A stretch of DNA of 64,000 nt. Source: Mikania micrantha (Eukaryota > Streptophyta > Magnoliopsida > Asterales > Asteraceae). Below, piece after piece: positions 11,161 to 22,162 of this stretch. The notes beneath the pieces are model-generated. The model made no database searches. It saw only the letters and a list, made by a program, of their open reading frames with translations, and had not been told where the DNA came from. The stretch's first letter is position 1. The number at the start of each line of letters is the position of its first letter. Location: assembly GCA_009363875.1 (NCBI GenBank), contig CM018697.1:47385484-47449483 (forward strand). The letters are read 5' to 3'. The translations under genes and the position numbers were made by a program.

Positions 11161-11873
11161 GGGTTCAAAAGAAGTAAGCATTACAGCAAAGGTGAATTAG
11201 TCTCTTCATGGGCAATGGAGCAATGGTTCATGTTGTAGCCCAAGGAGACTATATTTTGAAGCTTCCAAGTGGTTTGGAAGTTATTTTAAAGAATGTTTTG
11301 TATGCTCCTAGTTTGACTAGGAACATTATCTCTGTTTCCCGTTTAAGACAATGTGGTTTTAATTTCAAGTTTGTTGACAATGATATCCATGTTTCTTTAA
11401 ATCATGTGTTTTATTTTAAGGCTATGCCTTGCAATGGTATTTATGAATTCGTTCATGATAACACAACATATGATAGCTCAATGTACCAAGCTACCACCAA
11501 AAGGCTCAAATTAGATTTGAGTGGTTCCTATCTTTGGCATTGTCGCCTTGGATACATAAACAAAAATCGCATGCAAAAACTTCAAAAGAATGGTCTTTTA
11601 AAAACAAATGAAAATGATTCATTTGATGTATGCGAGTCTTGTTTACAAGGTAAGATGACAAAGGCCCCTTTTAGTGGGACTAATGAATGGGCAAAAGATT
11701 TATTAGGGATCATACATTCGGATGTATGTGGACCTTTTAAACCGATGACTAGGAATGGTGAAAGATACTTCATTACCTTTACCGACGACTATAGTCGTTA
11801 TGGGTATGTGTACTTGTTAAGGCACAAACATGAATCTTTTGAAATGTTCAAAATATTCAAGAATGAAGTATAA
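11161..11873 (+). pseudogene. pol: Protease tail and integrase N-terminal half, element C
   Basis: Continues the protease (VLYAPSLTRNIISVSRLRQCG), then the GAG-pre-integrase zinc region LWHCRLGYINKNRM..CESCLQGK. An HHCC finger is expected, but the second His is Tyr (CAC to TAC would do it). The first two integrase acidic residues are visible in HSDVCGPF and FTDDYSRYGYVY. The frame stops at TAA 11871-11873, and integrase homology continues directly after it. In the cell this part would process the polyprotein and insert the cDNA; this copy cannot make the full enzyme. Confidence 0.87.
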
Positions 11874-13740
11874 AATCAACTCAACAAAACGGTCAAGATT
11901 CTTCGTACCGATAGAGGAGGTGAATACCTAAGTAGTGAATTTCAAGAGTATCTTAGAAGTTGTGGGATTGTCTCACAACTTACTCCACCTGGAACACCAC
12001 AACATAATGGTGTGTCTGAGAGGAGGAATCGGACTCTATTGGATTTGGTTCAATCTATGATGGCTAGAAGTACACTACCTCTATCATTTTGGGGTTTCGC
12101 TTTGCTCTCCACCGGCCCGTATTTTAAATATGGCCCCAACCAAGAAAGTGGAAAGGACACCTTTCAAAATATGGCATGGAAAGGTTCCATCATTGTCATA
12201 TTTAAAAGTTTGGGGGTGTGAGGCTTATCCTAAGCAATACACTCAAAACAAACTGGAAGCCCGATTCACTAAGTGTATCTTTGTTGGATATCCTAGAGAT
12301 TGTATGGGATATTATTTCTATGATCCAACAGAGCAGAAAGTGTTTATTGCTCGAAAGGCAGAGTTCTTGGAAACTAAGTTCCTTTCAGAAGGAACTAGTG
12401 GAAGAACAGTGGAACTTGAAGAGGTTCAAGATTCACAAGACGATACACATTTGGTTGATACTAGCAATCAACATGAGGATGTTGAGAATGATCATGTGGA
12501 TGATCAAGATACACAAAACGTTCGCAGATCTGGTAGAATTAGTGTTCCTCCTGAGAGATATGGATTTTTCATGGATGGATGCTATGTGGTGGATTCCGAT
12601 GAACCAACCACATACCGTGATGCAATGTCAAAACCTGATTTTGACAAATGGCAAGAAGCCATGAACGTTGAGATGCAATCCATGTATGATAACCAAGTTT
12701 GGGAATTGGTTACACCACCTCTTAAATCCAAGGTAGTTGGAAGTAAGTGGGTTTTCAAGAAGAAAACCGATATGCATGGAAACTTGGATACTTATAAAGC
12801 TAGACTTGTAGCAAAAGGTTTCACTCAAACTGAAGGTGTTGATTATGATGAAACTTTCTCGCCTGTGGCAATGCTAAAGTCTATCAGGATATTGTTTGCC
12901 ATAGCTGCATATTATGACTATGAGATTTCGCAAATGGATGTCAAAACCGCTTTCCTTAATGGATATCTTGAGGAAGATGTCCATATGGAACAACCTGAAG
13001 GTTTTGTCGATCCAAAACATCCTAATAAGGTATGTAAGTTAAAGAAGTCAATCTATGGATTGAAACAAGCATCGAGAAGTTGGAATCATCGTTTTGATGA
13101 TGAAGTAAAGAAATTTGGCTTCATCAAAAACGCTGACGAAGCTTGTGTATATAAAAAGGCTAGTGGGAGCATCATTACTTTCCTTGTATTATATGTCGAT
13201 TACATTCTACTATTTGGAAATGACATTCCAACCTTGGAAGGTGTAAAAACCTGGCTTGGAAGCTGTTTTTCCATTAAGGATCTTGGTGAAGCCGCCTATA
13301 TTTTGGGAATAAAGATCTATAGGGATAGATCAAGGCGGTTTATAGGTTTAAACCAAAGTGCATACATTGACAAAGTCTTGAAAAGGTTCAAGATGGAAAA
13401 TTCTAAGAAAGGTTTAGTACCTATTCAAAAGGGGACTCAATGCCCTAGTTCAAAGGTTGAGCAAGAAAGAATGAATGGAGTCCCGTATGCATCTGCTATA
13501 GGATCCATCACGTATGCAATGATATGTACAAGGCCGGACGTGTCATGTGCTCTAAGCATGACAAGTAGGTATCAACAGAATCCTGGTAATAGTCATTGGA
13601 TGGCTGTTAAAAGTATTTTGAAATACCTTAGAAACACTAAGGATATGTTCTTAATATATGGATCTGGTGAGGAGGAACTCGTTGTAAAGGGCTACACGGA
13701 TGCGAGTTTCCAAACTGATCGAGATGATTCACGATCATAG
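11874..13740 (+). pseudogene. pol: Integrase C-terminal half and reverse transcriptase, element C
   Basis: Integrase resumes with ILRTDRGGEYLSSEF and the third acidic residue in HNGVSERRNRTLLD. A frameshift lies near 12115-12130, after which VWGCEAYPK and GYPRDCMGYYFY follow in a second frame. The reverse transcriptase then shows VGSKWVFKKK, ARLVAKGFTQTEGVDYDETF, MDVKTAFLNGYLEEDV and YGLKQASRSWN. The catalytic motif reads LYVDYILLFGND, where YVDD is expected, so one of the paired Asp residues is Tyr and polymerase activity should be lost. WLGSCFSIKDLGEAAYILGIKIYRDRS and the RPDVSCAL region are typical of Angela/BARE elements. The frame ends at TAG 13738-13740 inside DDSRS.SGYVF, most simply CAG to TAG. 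Confidence 0.9.
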
Positions 13741-14172
13741 TCGGGATATGTCTTCATTATGAATGGAGGAGCGGTCTCTTGGAAGAGCTCAAAGCAAGAT
13801 GTAGTGGCTCTATCTACAACAGAATCAGAATACATCGCCGCTTCATTGGCAGCTCAAGAAGCTGCATGGCTAAGGAAGTTCATTGCCGATCTAGGGGTTG
13901 TTGCTACCATTCAAGACCCCCTAGAGATCTTTTGTGATAACGAAGGGGCCATTGCTCAAATCAAGGAACCTCGTGCTCATCAAAAGACTCGGCACATCGA
14001 ACGGAGGTTCAACTACATAAGGGATGAAGTTGAAAAGGGAAAGATATGTATTCGCAAAGTTCACACCGATCAAAACATTGCGGATCCATTCACGAAGCTC
14101 CTTGAAAGGACAAAGCATGAAAGTCATACTTGTTCCTTAGGACTTCGATATTCTAGTGATTGGAGTTGATTA
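13741..14172 (+). pseudogene. pol: RNase H, element C
   Basis: After the TAG the frame resumes SGYVFIMNGGAVSWKSSKQDVVALSTTESEYIAASLAAQEA (described in part), then FCDNEGAIAQIKE, KTRHIERRFNYIRDEV and IADPFTKLLE, ending at a stop at 14168. This is the C-terminal RNase H of the copia polyprotein, which would degrade the RNA strand of the RNA/DNA hybrid. It is intact in itself but separated from the reverse transcriptase by the premature stop. Confidence 0.88.
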
Positions 14173-14924
14173 AATTTTGTATTTGGATATCGGAACTTAT
14201 GTAATTTGACTTGATTATATGGTTATAATTTTCATTTACTGTTCCATTTTAGCATGTTTAAATCCATGAATAAATGAGTTATTCTAAACGTCCATAGTCG
14301 GTCATATTTGTGGGAACAACTATGAATGTAAGACTATTATAAACTTGGATTGGTTGATATTCACAAGGTATGAATATAGAGCAATAGGTTGCTGCCAAGG
14401 TTCATTGATATCTATGGGATATAGATATAGGACTGGTCCGCTCTCAAATATTTCTTCATGGAATCTTTGTGATTAGTCATAAGAAATATTGAGGAAAGGC
14501 GAATATCATTGTGTCCTCAGACCTGAGATACATATTGGGTCTTGATATTCACCAAGTATTGTACTTTGTCTTAGTACTTTGCTGTTCTGAAACATGGCAG
14601 TACATAAGGCTGAGTTCAGGTATGATACAAGGTGATTGTGAGAGACGTATGTAGTCAAGATGGAATTTGTTCCTCTTATTCGTTGAGAGTAAGATGTCTA
14701 AGGCCTGTTAAAGTTAAATCGTCGGAGAATGACAACTCTATGTCTCCAGGATTTAACATGACATCTGTAACAAAAGGATAAATGATTGATTCACCTAAAT
14801 CATATTCAAGTAAGGCACTTGAAGAGGATGATGTTATTGAATGGCACTTAGTCATATACATTAGGGGTAGCAAACCGTTGCTAGGCGTTATTTGCTGCTT
14901 GCATCAATCTTCTATGAATCTTGT
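14173..14924 (+). other. 3' untranslated region of element C
   Basis: About 750 bp between the end of RNase H and the purine tract, with no credible ORF. Minus-strand ORFs here show no domain. Angela/BARE elements usually have such a spacer. Confidence 0.6.
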
Positions 14925-14937
14925 GCAAGTGGGAGAT
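14925..14937 (+). other. Polypurine tract of element C
   Basis: CAAGTGGGAGATT directly before the TGTAGG start of the 3' LTR. AAGTGGGAGA-type tracts are usual in copia elements. Confidence 0.75.
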
Positions 14938-15915
14938 TGTAGGATTCGGTCTGCCCAAGATATATATTAAATTGATGTGGCTAGTGTGATATGATCCAAG
15001 TCGGGTCATACCCAATAACAAGCTAGACAAACACCTACAATTTTTATTTATTTATTTGATCAGTTAAATAAATAACAACACTAAGAACATTTAGAAAAAT
15101 GGTTTTCTAAATAAGATGCACTTAAGAAATTAATAAATAACATGGGTTTATTTATTTTGAGAGATAATTTTATAATTGTTATTTAATGGTTAAGTAACAT
15201 TTATAAAAATGTAACATGACTTGTAATGTATTACAAATTAATTAAATTGGTTTTAATTAGTGTCATGTTAAAGTTAGTTGTAAATACAATATAATTTTGT
15301 AAGTGTTACAATTTTATTTTGGGTATTAATTTAAAACAAATGGGTTGGAAATCATGGCAAGCAAGCCCTTCCATTGGGGCATAATTTTCAGCAAAAAGGG
15401 GCTGCCATAAACCCCTCCGAATGTTTTAAAAGATGCTTATATACACATACAAGCAAGCCCCATGCATACTTACTTTTATCTCTCAAGTTCAAGAGCATCT
15501 CTCTCCTTTTTCCTCCCATGTTTTTTCGGCAAAACAGCAGCAAAAAGGAGCAGATTTTAGCAACTTAATGAAGTTTTAAAAGCTGAAGTTTGTGTTGTTG
15601 AATCCTAGCATTCAAGGGTGGTTGTTGGTGGCTTTGGGTATACAAGCTTGAGGTTTTCTTGGTTGAAGACTTAGCATTCAAATCATCATCTTTACCTTCA
15701 TTTTTCACGTGTTCTAAGAGGTAATTAATGGTGTTCTTGAATGTTTTGATAGTATGTTCTTCCATATAAAGATCCTTGTTCATGGGTTTTGTTTTAATCA
15801 AATGTATATGATGCATAAACTAACTAAACTCAAAATGGTTTTTGATATAAACTCCGCTGCGTTTTACATGTTAAATGGTTAATATGGCTTTGATAAACAT
15901 CTACAAAACCCAACA
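14938..15915 (+). repeat. 3' LTR of element C
   Basis: 978 bp, TGTAGGATTC to CCCAACA, about 97.5% identical to the 5' LTR by a rough hand count. Followed by the target duplication CTCAT (15916-15920). Confidence 0.93.
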
Positions 15916-17842
15916 CTCATCCTCTTCCTCTTCCTCTTCATCAACATCTACAATCATCTTCTCATCACCAGAACCAGAAACTTCATCTTTAGAATCTTTC
16001 ACTTTCAGATCATCAATCTTTTGCCTTAAATCACTATTCTGATTCTGCAGCTCTACAATATCAACATTATGGATCTCAATCATGGATTCCAAAGAAGAAA
16101 TTCTTTCTCTCATCTGCTTCTTTTCAGCTACATCTTCCTCTCTCCATTTTATCAGTTGAGCAATCTGAGCTTTTATCTCATCTATTTCACATGTTCCAGA
16201 GGAAGATTGTTGATCAGCTTTGGCCTTTTCCTTCTCCATCTTATATAAATCAAAATCACTTGATAACATAGAAATCCTTCTTCTAATCTCTATGTCATCA
16301 TAATCAACAGTGAAATTAAGATCCCCTAAATCATCTAAACTTCCAAATAAATCATCTTTAGAAGTAGAAGCTTGATGAAATGAAGATTCTGGCAATGATG
16401 TAGTCACTGTTGTAGTCTCCATGAAAGATGGAACAAATGTAGCCATGTTCACATACTCAGGGAGCTTGCCCTAAGCCTCCTGGAACTGTAGACACAGTAA
16501 CTGTAGCAGTAGCCTGTGAATAAGCAGGAACTGTAACAGATGAAGATGTAACAGTAACAGTAGTAGGTGAAGAAGAAGACACAGGAATAGATGAAGCAAA
16601 AAATGTAGAAGTCACAACAGACAAAGATACAACAATCTTAGGAGCTTTCGACTTCTTCTTTCCATATGGACCCTTAGCCATTGTTTTCCTTTTCTTAGGC
16701 TTTGAAGACTCAGCCTCTCTAGCAACAAAACTAGGATCAAATCTCTCTTCCCGTGCTTCTTCAGCCTGTTTAGCAAATTTCTTCTTCATTCTTCTCACCA
16801 TATGATTACCAACCTGAACATTCTCAAATTATGACTCAGTGTCATGAGATTCTTCACCTTCATCTTCACCTTCTACATCAGCTGGTTCACCCTGTTGCTC
16901 TGTAAATACAACTTGAATAGGCTCCTGTGCATTAGAAGATTGACCTTGTTGTTGAGATTGAGAAGATTGAGCAGTAGACTTCCTTGATTTTTGTCTTGGA
17001 GGAGGAGATGGTGGTTGTTGCTGATTATCATCATCATTATCAAACTCTTCATTATGAGACTAAGACTCTGCATGTCTCCATTCGTCACCCTCAGGAGGTA
17101 AATAATTAGCCCTGGCACAATGACCAATCAAATCTTTCTCTAAAACTGCATCTCCACTTTTCTGATACACCATGACCTGACCAAGACTTGAGTCAGTCAT
17201 GTGTTTAAGCTTCAGAAGATCAGTAGCATCCCTAGGCAACATCTGCTCTGGCATCCTCTCATCAATCAACATCTGAACAAAGCGAGGATACATATAGAAT
17301 CTATCCTTGGCTTTTGTAATGTTGTCAGACATGTAACGGAATATCATAGCAGAGAAATTGAACGGTTTGTTCAATATCAAAGCTACCATGGCTGATCACA
17401 TCAAATCCCAAAGCTCGTCAAAAGTGCCTTTCCTCATGCTTAAGCAATGTAATAACACATGTGCAAGCAACTTGTACTGCAGAGGAAGCTTTCCCTTCTT
17501 GATCGATGTAACATTGTAGGCTCCGAAGTATCTAATCCTCAGAAAACAACCTTTTATGCACCTCTCTGGTATGAGTGTCATACCAGCAGGTTCTCCTCCG
17601 AACTGCAACACTCTTCGGATATCAGCTTCTGTAATACGAATTGCTTGTCCAAGCACATTCGCCTCTATAACATAGTCCTCATCAACAGAAATCAGCCTCG
17701 TAGACTCCCATAAACTCTGTATATGGGATCTATATATCTGGCAATAATTGGAGATGGCATGGTAAATCCGAGATCGTCGCAGAAACTCGATCATCGGCCG
17801 GAAGTCTTTGCCTTTCTGATTGTAGGATCTCGATAAGCACAC
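15916..17842 (-). pseudogene. N-terminal part of the A1 extra 3' ORF
   Basis: Three consecutive readable blocks on the minus strand. Block 1 (17842-17396, 148 codons) has RPMIEFLRRSRIYHAISN, YRSHIQSLWES, EADIRRVLQFGG and KLLAHVLLHCLSMRKGTFDELWD; it ends in a TGA. Block 2 (17389-17060) continues ALILNKPFNFSAMIFRYM and YPRFVQMLIDERMP. Block 3 runs from about 17060 to 15916: a Gln/Asn/Leu-rich part, a lysine-rich nuclear-signal-like stretch (KPKKRKTMAKGPYGKKKSK, near 16700), a Ser/Thr/Val-rich linker, a likely coiled coil (16200-15960) and a run of Asp/Glu at the C copia junction. I see no convincing signal peptide or membrane span, so 'env-like' describes its position after pol only. Function unknown. 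It continues at 7743 and 4516. Confidence 0.75.
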
Positions 17843-19158
17843 ACATTGTGTTTGTCTCCGAATGTCAAATTCGTCATTTCTACAATCAGAAAGAAAACAA
17901 AATTAGAACAAAAATTTTTAAAAAAATTAAAAAAACAACAAAAAAATTTTCTATAGAAACCAGCGAACCTCCCTGAGACGAACCTATCTAGAAGAACCTG
18001 TTGATTAGGCAAACCTATTCATTGAACGAACCTTCTGATAAACGAGCCTTTGAATGAACGAACCTTCAATGAACGAACCTTCATTGAACGAACCTTCATA
18101 TCAAACGAACCTGTTGGTCAAACGAACCTTGACCAACAAAGATTCGGTTCTTTTGAAAACTAGAGGTTCATCACGAACCTATCAGGTTCAGACGGTCCTT
18201 CAAGATCCAACGAACCTTAGTTCATCAAACGAACCTTGTTCATCCAGCGAAGCTTTTCCAATTTCAAAATCAAATTTTCAAAAATCTTCGAAATGCATGA
18301 AAAAAAATTATATTCCAAGGTTCGAAACTCAACGATGAACAAGTTTAATGAAATCAGTTTGTCTAAAACTTAGATTTTAATAGGTTTTTAATCAAACAAA
18401 GTAGGTTCGACTAAAAACTCCTAAAACCAATCAAATCTCCTAATCTAGCTAGTCAAAATCCAAGATCTATACCTAAAAAAGATCACAATAAGATTTCGAG
18501 TCTAATAATGTCAAAGAAAAGGCTTCAGAAGTTCTAGATCGAAAAATCGAAAAAATTTCTTTTGCAGGTTCGGCTGTCAAAATGATGAAAGTGACGAACC
18601 TAAACCCGAACCTGGTTTATATATGCGAACCTTTTTGACCGAACATGTTTGACGAACCTAGCCAGCGAACTTAGCCAGCGAAGCTAGCCAGCGAACCTGT
18701 TGGACGAACCTTCTCACAAACCTTTTCTGGCGAACCTTTAAAATTTGATTTTTTATTTAAAATTTCAAAACAAATCCATGTTTAAATGTTTCAAAGTCAA
18801 GCAAATAATCAAAAATTATTGATTTAGCATAAGATAAAAAATCTTTTTGTAATTTTTCAAATTTTTTTTAAAAACAACTAAACTACAAATTGAACAAATC
18901 TAACTATACTAACAAATTTCAAATCTTTTTGTTTGAGAAAGATCCAGACATGAGATCATATTGTTTTACAATTATCAACACATCTGATTGAATTAATGAA
19001 TACAATTATTAGCAAATTACAATTCTAAAATGATTGTTAGTATTCTTATCCTCTTTAGTTTTAATTACTTTGTATTATTCAAAAGTTTCTCCCCCTAAAA
19101 ACTAAAACATAAAAATAACAAAAATTAAAATATCTGATGTTAATTCAATAAAAATTGA
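17843..19158 (-). repeat. Spacer between A1 pol and the extra ORF, rich in GAACCT words
   Basis: 1.3 kb without a credible ORF. Between about 17960 and 18740 the word CGAACCT (AGGTTCG on the element strand) recurs more than 25 times at irregular short spacing; GAACGAACCTTC-type units are tandem near 18040-18110. A purine-tract-like AGGGGGAGA (minus strand) lies near 19088-19097, well upstream of the real one. Short ORFs such as the repeated NEPS reading on the + strand are by-products of the repeat. Confidence 0.7.
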
Positions 19159-19537
19159 TTAAGAAGGAGATTGATTTGGAATTACCTCACCCATGACCCG
19201 AATGCCATTTAATTTGAGTAAATACTCAAAACGGTTTTTATCAAAGGCCTTGGTGAGAAGGTCTGCTCGTTGCTCATTTGTATGTATCTTCACCACATCA
19301 ATAAGTTTCTTTTCATAGCAATCGTATATGAAATGAAACAAAATATCAATGTGTTTTGATCGTGAATGACACACCGGATTCTCGGTAATAGCAATAGCAG
19401 CATCCTTGTCAACAAAAACAGGGGTAGCCAGAAAATTCAAACCGTAGTCTCTCATCTGTTGTTGTATCCACAAGACTTGTGAAACAACTGGCAGCCGCTA
19501 CATACTCAGCCTCACTGGTTGAAGTAGCAACATATGT
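19159..19537 (-). pseudogene. pol: RNase H C-terminal part, element A1
   Basis: Minus-strand reading with ATSTSEAEY near 19520, VFVDKDAAIAITENPVCHSR, KHIDILFHFIYDCYEKK and the copia polyprotein end motif RADLLTKAFDKNRFEYLL. It ends at a stop at 19159. It is cut off from the preceding part by a TAG at about 19538 (QCKK-stop-TYVATSTS), most simply CAG to TAG. It would have degraded the RNA strand during cDNA synthesis. Confidence 0.85.
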
Positions 19538-20068
19538 CTACTTTTTGCACTGCCAAGAGACTAACCTCTCCCCTAAAAACTGTGCACCTCCAGTTGTGGA
19601 CTTTGCATCAATCTTGCATCCTCCATAGTCAGAATCACTATAGGCATTGAAGGAAAAGTTATCATCCTTAGGATACCACAGACCGGTGTCCGGTGTACCC
19701 TTCATATAACGAAGAATTCTCTTGACTGCTATCAGATGTGACACTTTAGGTTTTGATTGATAGCGAGCACATATACTTCTAGCAAATACAATATCTGGCC
19801 TTGAGGCAGTCAAGTACATCAAACTTCCAATCATTCCACGATACAAAGTAGCATCAATTAGCTCAATCCCGTGATTGGGCTGAATGGGCGTGGATATGGG
19901 TTTAGAATCAAGCATGCTAAACAGTTTTAGCACATCTTGAAGGTATTTTGTCTGATGAATAAAGATTCCATCATCAGTCTGATCAATTTGTAAACCCAAG
20001 AAGAATTTGATGTCTAACATGGCACTCATTTCAAACTTCTCAATCATAATCTCTTTAAACTTAAACAC
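19538..20068 (-). pseudogene. pol: Reverse transcriptase C-terminal part and RNase H start, element A1
   Basis: Reads MSAMLDIKFFLGLQIDQTDD, then the connection domain (TASRPDIVFARSICARYQ, AVKRILRYMKGTPDTGLWYP) and the start of RNase H (AYSDSDYGGCKIDAKSTTGG). Nearly the same as the + strand fragment at 3045-3553. A 1-nt deletion near 20060, compared with that copy, puts this part in a different frame from the catalytic core. Confidence 0.87.
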
Positions 20069-21070
20069 AGTTGCTCATCGGTAGATCCAAAGATGATGTC
20101 ATCTACATAGATCTGAACAAGAATAATATCCTTGCCCTTTTCCCGATAGAAAAATGTCTTGTCAATCTGACCCCTATTGAACCCGTTCAATAAGGTGAGT
20201 CGATAAGGTCTCATACCAAGCACGCGGAGCCTGATGTAGACCATACAGTGCTTTGTCGACGATGTAAACCTGATCCCGGTGGATAGGATCCTCAAAGCCC
20301 AATGGCTGACAAATGTACACTGTTTCCTTCAAAGACCCATAGAGAAATGCAGACTTGACATCCAACTGAAAAACTTTGAATTTCTTGTGCGCAGCAAAAG
20401 CCAGAACTAGTCGAATTGCTTCTAGCCGTGCCACTGGTTCAAACACTTCATCATAATCAATCCCTTCCACTTGTTTGAAACCTTGAACCACTAAACGTGC
20501 TTTGTTCCGAACAATAACGCCTCGATCATCTCTTTTGCACTTTAACACCCATCGAGTGCCAATTTTCTTCTCTCCCTTTGGCAAATCAACTAAATGCCAC
20601 ACACCCAACTTCTGAAACTGATTCAGCTCCTCTTGCATGGCCTCCACCCAGGCAGGCTCACGCAATGCTTCAGTAACAGATTTTGGCTCAATCTGAGAAA
20701 TAAATGCAGAATGCATCCATAACTCTTGAGAACCATGAGTTCTTTCCAACTCAACATACAAACTCTCCTCGTTTGTAACTTGACTTCTTGTCTGCACTCC
20801 AGCAGATGAATTTCCAATGATGTGTTCAACAGGATGATTAACATGAATTCTAGTGACTGGCACTTGCGTGATACCAACGTTGTGATCAAGATTTGTGATA
20901 TTCTGATCAACATCTTGATCATGAGAAACTGCATCTTCAAATACATCCTGATCATCATCAGACGACCAATCATCATTGATTGCTCCTGAAGTGCCTTCCT
21001 CCGTTGTATTAGTATCTTCAGCTTGATGATAAACACCTAGATCTTCAGAATTCTGCAGATCATATAACAT
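20044..21070 (-). pseudogene. pol: Reverse transcriptase core, element A1
   Basis: Begins in the acidic linker after integrase (DDDQDVFEDAVSHDQDVDQN), then WVEAMQEELNQFQKLGVWHL, RWVLKCKRDDRGVIVRNKAR, VQGFKQVEGIDYDEVFEPVA, VFQLDVKSAFLYGSLKETVY and ALYGLHQAPRAWYETLSTHL. A 2-nt length change near 20185, compared with the copy at 2786-3553, shifts the frame. The catalytic motif QIYVDDIIFGSTDEQ is intact in the second frame (20295-20044). It is preceded by an in-frame TAA at about 21081. This is the SIRE type of copia reverse transcriptase. Confidence 0.9.
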
Positions 21071-21694
21071 TTGTAAGGTTCTTTAATCATCAGAAACATT
21101 TGGAGACAAGTTAAAAGATTCAAAAAGTGTATCATAATCAAAAAGCCAATTTGTTCCTTTGCCTTCAGGTATAGGTGTATGCCTATGAACATCCACATTA
21201 TACCATAGTTCCACAACACCCGTACGTTTGTTAAACACACGTTTATTGGGCAGGCTATAGCCAAGAAAGAAACCTTCTTCAACCTTAGAGTTGAATTTAG
21301 CATCTTTCTTAAGCATGGTACAAGGAGCCCCGAAAGGTTCCAAGTGTTCCAAATTAGGTTTTCGATTTTGAAGCAGTTCATAGCAAGTCTTATTATGTCT
21401 TTTCACAATCAGCACTCTGTTAAGAGTAAAACAGGCGGTCGCTACGGCTTCACTCCAGAATGTAATGGGGAGCTTAGAATCAGCGAGCATAGTTCTAGCA
21501 GACTCAATCAATGTCCGGTTCTTTCTCTCAGCTACACCATTCATCTGTGGTTCATATGGTGCACAGAATTGCTGCTGAATGCCCTTTGAATCACAAAATT
21601 CTTCCATGTGTTGATTCTTGAACTCTATCCCATTGTCTGAACGAACACGCCTTACTCTCAACTTGTATAAAGTCTCCAACTTGTTCACCCACAA
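21071..21694 (-). pseudogene. pol: Integrase core and linker, element A1
   Basis: Minus-strand reading with VRSDNGIEFKNQHMEEFCDS, the catalytic Glu in QMNGVAERKNRTLIESARTM, FWSEAVATACFTLNRVL and the C-terminal GFFLGYSLPNKRVFNKRTG. It ends at a TAA near 21083. The frame changes near 21700, compared with the preceding part. In an active element this enzyme inserts the cDNA. Confidence 0.88.
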
Positions 21695-21718
21695 AACAAA
21701 ATTTTCATAAGTTTCAGA

Positions 21719-22162
21719 TTAATATTTTAAGAACATTACCCATGAAAATCTAGAAAAATCATCAGTCACCACAAAACAGTATGATTCACCACCAATACTC
21801 TTTACATTGATCGGTCCAAACAAATCCATGTGAAGAAGTTCTACTGGTTTATCAATAGAAAACACGGTTTTAGATTTATGTGACCTCCTTTTCTGTTTAC
21901 CCTTTTTGCAAGACACACACACATCAGGGAGTTTAAAGTGTTTAACCGGTACTCCATCAACCAAATGATTGTGTACTAAATGATTCATCTTCCTGATATG
22001 TATGTGACCCATCCGTCTGTGACAAGACCGCGTATCATGCTCGGTTGCCTTCGACACCAGACACGTCTCTACATTGTATACTCCGCCTTAGCAATGTCCA
22101 AAACATATAAATACTTACTCCTGTCGGCAGTCATCAGAATCCAATCTTCAAGAATCTGAATT
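21719..22162 (-). pseudogene. pol: GAG-pre-integrase and integrase start, element A1
   Basis: Contains the zinc finger region HRRMGHIHIRKMNHLVHNH..CVSCKKGKQKR (two His, two Cys) and the first two integrase Asp residues in LLHMDLFGPINV and VVTDDFSRFSWV. The stretch from 22060 to 22162 still resembles the protease-to-integrase linker (SKYLYVLDIAKAEY) but has a stop. It is cut at 22163 by the LTR of gypsy element B. Confidence 0.85.

Larger units (their letters stand above)
7744..15915 (+). mobile_element. Copia element C (Angela/BARE-like), complete but inactive
   Basis: 8172 bp with two LTRs of 976 and 978 bp, both starting TGTAGGATTCGG and ending in CA, and flanked by the duplication CTCAT (7739-7743 and 15916-15920). 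Order: LTR, primer site, 1.4 kb leader, gag-protease, integrase, reverse transcriptase, RNase H, purine tract, LTR. This is the copia order. My hand count of LTR differences is about 25 (roughly 2.5%), which suggests an insertion on the order of one million years old at common plant rates. Several stops, one frameshift and lost catalytic residues make it non-autonomous. Confidence 0.93.
3639..22162 (-). mobile_element. Copia element A1 (SIRE-type), 5' part missing, split by insertions
   Basis: Reading on the minus strand: pol (22162 to 19159), a repeat-rich spacer, a long extra ORF after pol (17842 to 4181 in three pieces), a purine tract and the 3' LTR (4148 to 3639). An extra ORF after pol is the Sirevirus arrangement, and the pol sequence is of SIRE style. 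Its ORF is split by a solo gypsy LTR at 4517-6663 and by copia element C at 7744-15915. Gag, protease, primer site and 5' LTR are missing because gypsy element B interrupts the pol at 22163 and the continuation does not reappear in this window. Many stops and frameshifts show it is inactive. Confidence 0.85.

Noticed and set aside
15901..17842. Calling the A extra ORF an envelope gene
   Set aside because: No signal peptide, fusion peptide or membrane span seen; only its position after pol matches Sirevirus env-like ORFs.
18054..18338. ORF with repeated NEPS units
   Set aside because: A by-product of the GAACCT repeat in the A1 spacer; no start context and not kept in other copies.
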